Source: Pleodorina starrii | Taxonomy: Eukaryota > Chlorophyta > Chlorophyceae > Chlamydomonadales > Volvocaceae | Assembly: GCA_030267565.1 (NCBI GenBank) | Contig: BRXU01000002.1 | Location: forward strand, 7,879,001 to 7,943,000 | Direction of reading: 5' to 3' | DNA length: 64,000 nt | Shown: positions 62,409 through 64,000 of the stretch, piece by piece | Layout: the number at the start of each line of letters is the position of its first letter | Position numbering within the stretch: position 1 is the first letter of the stretch | The notes under the pieces: generated by a model | Told to the model about the DNA's origin: nothing | Database searches by the model: none | Seen by the model: the letters and a program-made list of their open reading frames with translations, nothing else | Translations under genes and position numbers: made by a program

Positions 62409-63579
62409 AAGACTCATCTGCTGCCCATTTATCCCGGTGCGGCAATAGCAGAATCAAGGCTGTTAATCAGCTACTGCTTGTAACGAAGGGAAATTTGAAT
62501 GTCACTTCCGGGCTAATAGCGAGGGTGAACAACACATGGTTGCGTTCTCTCACCTAGAGCATCTCCTTCAGCCAGGAAAAACACATAGCGCTGCCACCTG
62601 ATGAGGCTCAGCAACCAAGATCCGGCGGCGGGGCACAAGGGCTCCGGCACGGCGGCGGGAGGTACGAATATCACGCAGACAGCACTGTGGCCAGAATTAC
62701 TAGGGTTCTTAAGAGATGAAGGGCTGAAGCCACTTACAACCACCGGTAGGCGCATCAACAGGCCGCAGTTCGCGGACTCTGTATGTGTGGGTTGTACCGC
62801 CCAATCACTAATGGAACTGTCGGCCCCATGTCCACAGCCCAATGTCACCTGAGCCGTAGTGTGCCAACGAAGCTGTGATGAGGTGCTTTTCCAAGCGTGC
62901 GAATATAACACATGTTGTGTTGCACCCAACATTACATTACATGCGGGCCCAAAGGGGGAGGAGGCAGCCACCCATGTTGGGCCAAGGGCCGCGGGGGTTA
63001 CATGAGGCTGCGGACTGAGCCCACCCGCACATCCATGTTGCAGCCTTTCGTGTGTTCCCTACCACACACCACTCAGCAGCAGCTCAAATGCATACGAGGA
63101 CTCGAGGACGCACACTCGAGGAACACTCATGCACTCACACTCTTTGTACCTGGGGGATCTTAAGCTAACTGCGCCAGCAATTCTGACATACTTCTCTGCT
63201 GCTACGACCGACCACACAGACCACACAACAAAGGGTGGCCGGAGGGGCCAACCGCCGTTGATACCGCCCCCACCCGAACGCACCCGCCCCGACACGGGAT
63301 TTCTTCTCCTTGCCAGATCGTCCGTCAGCCCTGCGACGCGCCCGCCTCGGCCCCGCCTTCAATTCTTCGCATCGATCCATGGCACACCCGCTGAACTGCC
63401 CCCTTCAGCCACGCAAGCACAGCCAGCCACACGCCGAGCAACTACGGTAACGCGAATGACACCCACCACCCACCCCACGAGACAGGCCCCAACGCAACGC
63501 ACATGTGGCAGGAGACCCTCCCTCCCGCCGGCACACGCTTCATCCTGCCGTGACCTGGACACCCACATCTCACCCGCGG

Positions 63580-63606
63580 CCCCCCGCGGTATCTTTTCTT
63601 TACCCC
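63580..63606 (+). repeat. Dispersed element C before a partial gene
   Basis: Reads ccgcggtatcttttctttac, about 95-120 nt upstream of the likely acceptor at 63700, in sense. This is the arrangement seen in the other genes. Confidence 0.72.
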
Positions 63607-63700
63607 CTCACACCCACACCCACACTCACCCACTCTCCCTCCACCTTCCTCGCCTGCCCGCCATCGCGGCGGCGCGGGGCTCACCCACCCCCCCAAGCAG

Positions 63701-64000
63701 AAGCTCACTCTCTCCTCCAAACAATCCTATGATATCCTGAAGCCCACGAACTGCGATTACCGGTACCGGTATTCCACAACACCCTCTAAGCACACGCGAC
63801 GCCGCAGCGACCGGCCAGCAAGCGCTCAAGCCGAACCTCCGCCCCCACTGCCAGCCGCCGCCGCCGCCTCCAGAGCTCGCAATCCCGAGGAACTCAGCTT
63901 ATTGGAGAACCCACCACCTGCCCCACCACCACCTGCCCCTGCACACCCCGCCCCCGTCCCCGCTGGACCGCCGCCTCCGCCCCCTCCCCGCAGTCCGATG
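63701..64000 (+). CDS. Partial gene, proline-rich exon
   Basis: After a C-rich tract and aagcag, one frame stays open for 100 codons to the window edge. It begins KLTLSSKQSYDILKPTNCDY, passes a basic segment (KHTRRRSDRP), and becomes proline-rich (AEPPPPLPAAAAA, then ENPPPAPPPP and GPPPPPPPRSPM). Both ends are missing. The product is not recognised. Proline runs of this kind occur in formin-like and hydroxyproline-rich proteins, but nothing here decides between them. Confidence 0.45.

Larger units (their letters stand above)
61197..63700. other. FAD6 3' flank and intergenic
   Basis: No supported exon before 63701. The first TGTAA past the FAD6 stop is at 62404, which would give a 3' UTR of about 1.2 kb. 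Element C at 63580-63606 and the C-rich stretch after it look like the end of an intron of the next gene. Confidence 0.5.

Overview
The window is nuclear DNA from a green alga, most probably of the Chlamydomonadales/Volvocales. The reasons are high GC, dense short exons with GT-AG introns, long G-rich and C-rich low-complexity introns, TGTAA polyadenylation signals downstream of several stop codons, and a plastid omega-6 desaturase with a chloroplast transit peptide. There are no operons, rRNA genes, CRISPR arrays or convincing tRNA genes. The species cannot be named from the sequence alone.

Eight gene models could be spliced by hand with phases that close, and a ninth runs off the right edge. 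Left to right they are: an orphan 736-aa protein with 30-residue Pro/Ala/Gln repeats (minus, 1738-4147); a CPA1/NHE-type Na+/H+ exchanger of 16 exons (minus, 9921-21620); a mitochondrial-type proline dehydrogenase of 8 exons (minus, 26856-32268); a secretory-pathway five-bladed beta-propeller protein resembling GH130 (minus, 36754-41263); a coiled-coil/low-complexity protein (plus, 41863-44593); a bZIP transcription factor (minus, 48346-50077); a fibronectin-III plus CS/p23 (NudC-like) protein (plus, 51279-56592); the chloroplast omega-6 desaturase FAD6 (plus, 57071-61196); and a proline-rich exon of a partial gene (plus, 63701-64000). Two pairs are divergent: the propeller and coiled-coil genes, 600 bp apart, and the bZIP and FN3-CS genes, about 1.2 kb apart. 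No shared pathway joins the genes.

Mobile and repetitive DNA fills the spaces. At 5495-6266 an inverted repeat carries two facing copies of a gene fragment. At 33514-34963 a larger inverted repeat is built from sequence related to a non-LTR retrotransposon tail, with a third truncated copy at 35682-35931. Introns are packed with simple repeats, and many begin directly at the 5' splice site.

The most interesting signal is a set of short dispersed sequences found in introns of unrelated genes, nearly always in the sense orientation and often within 200 nt of the 3' splice site. They look like an intron-resident or introner-like repeat family. Gene identities rest on recognised motifs. Exact starts and a few junctions, marked in each entry, need transcript support.
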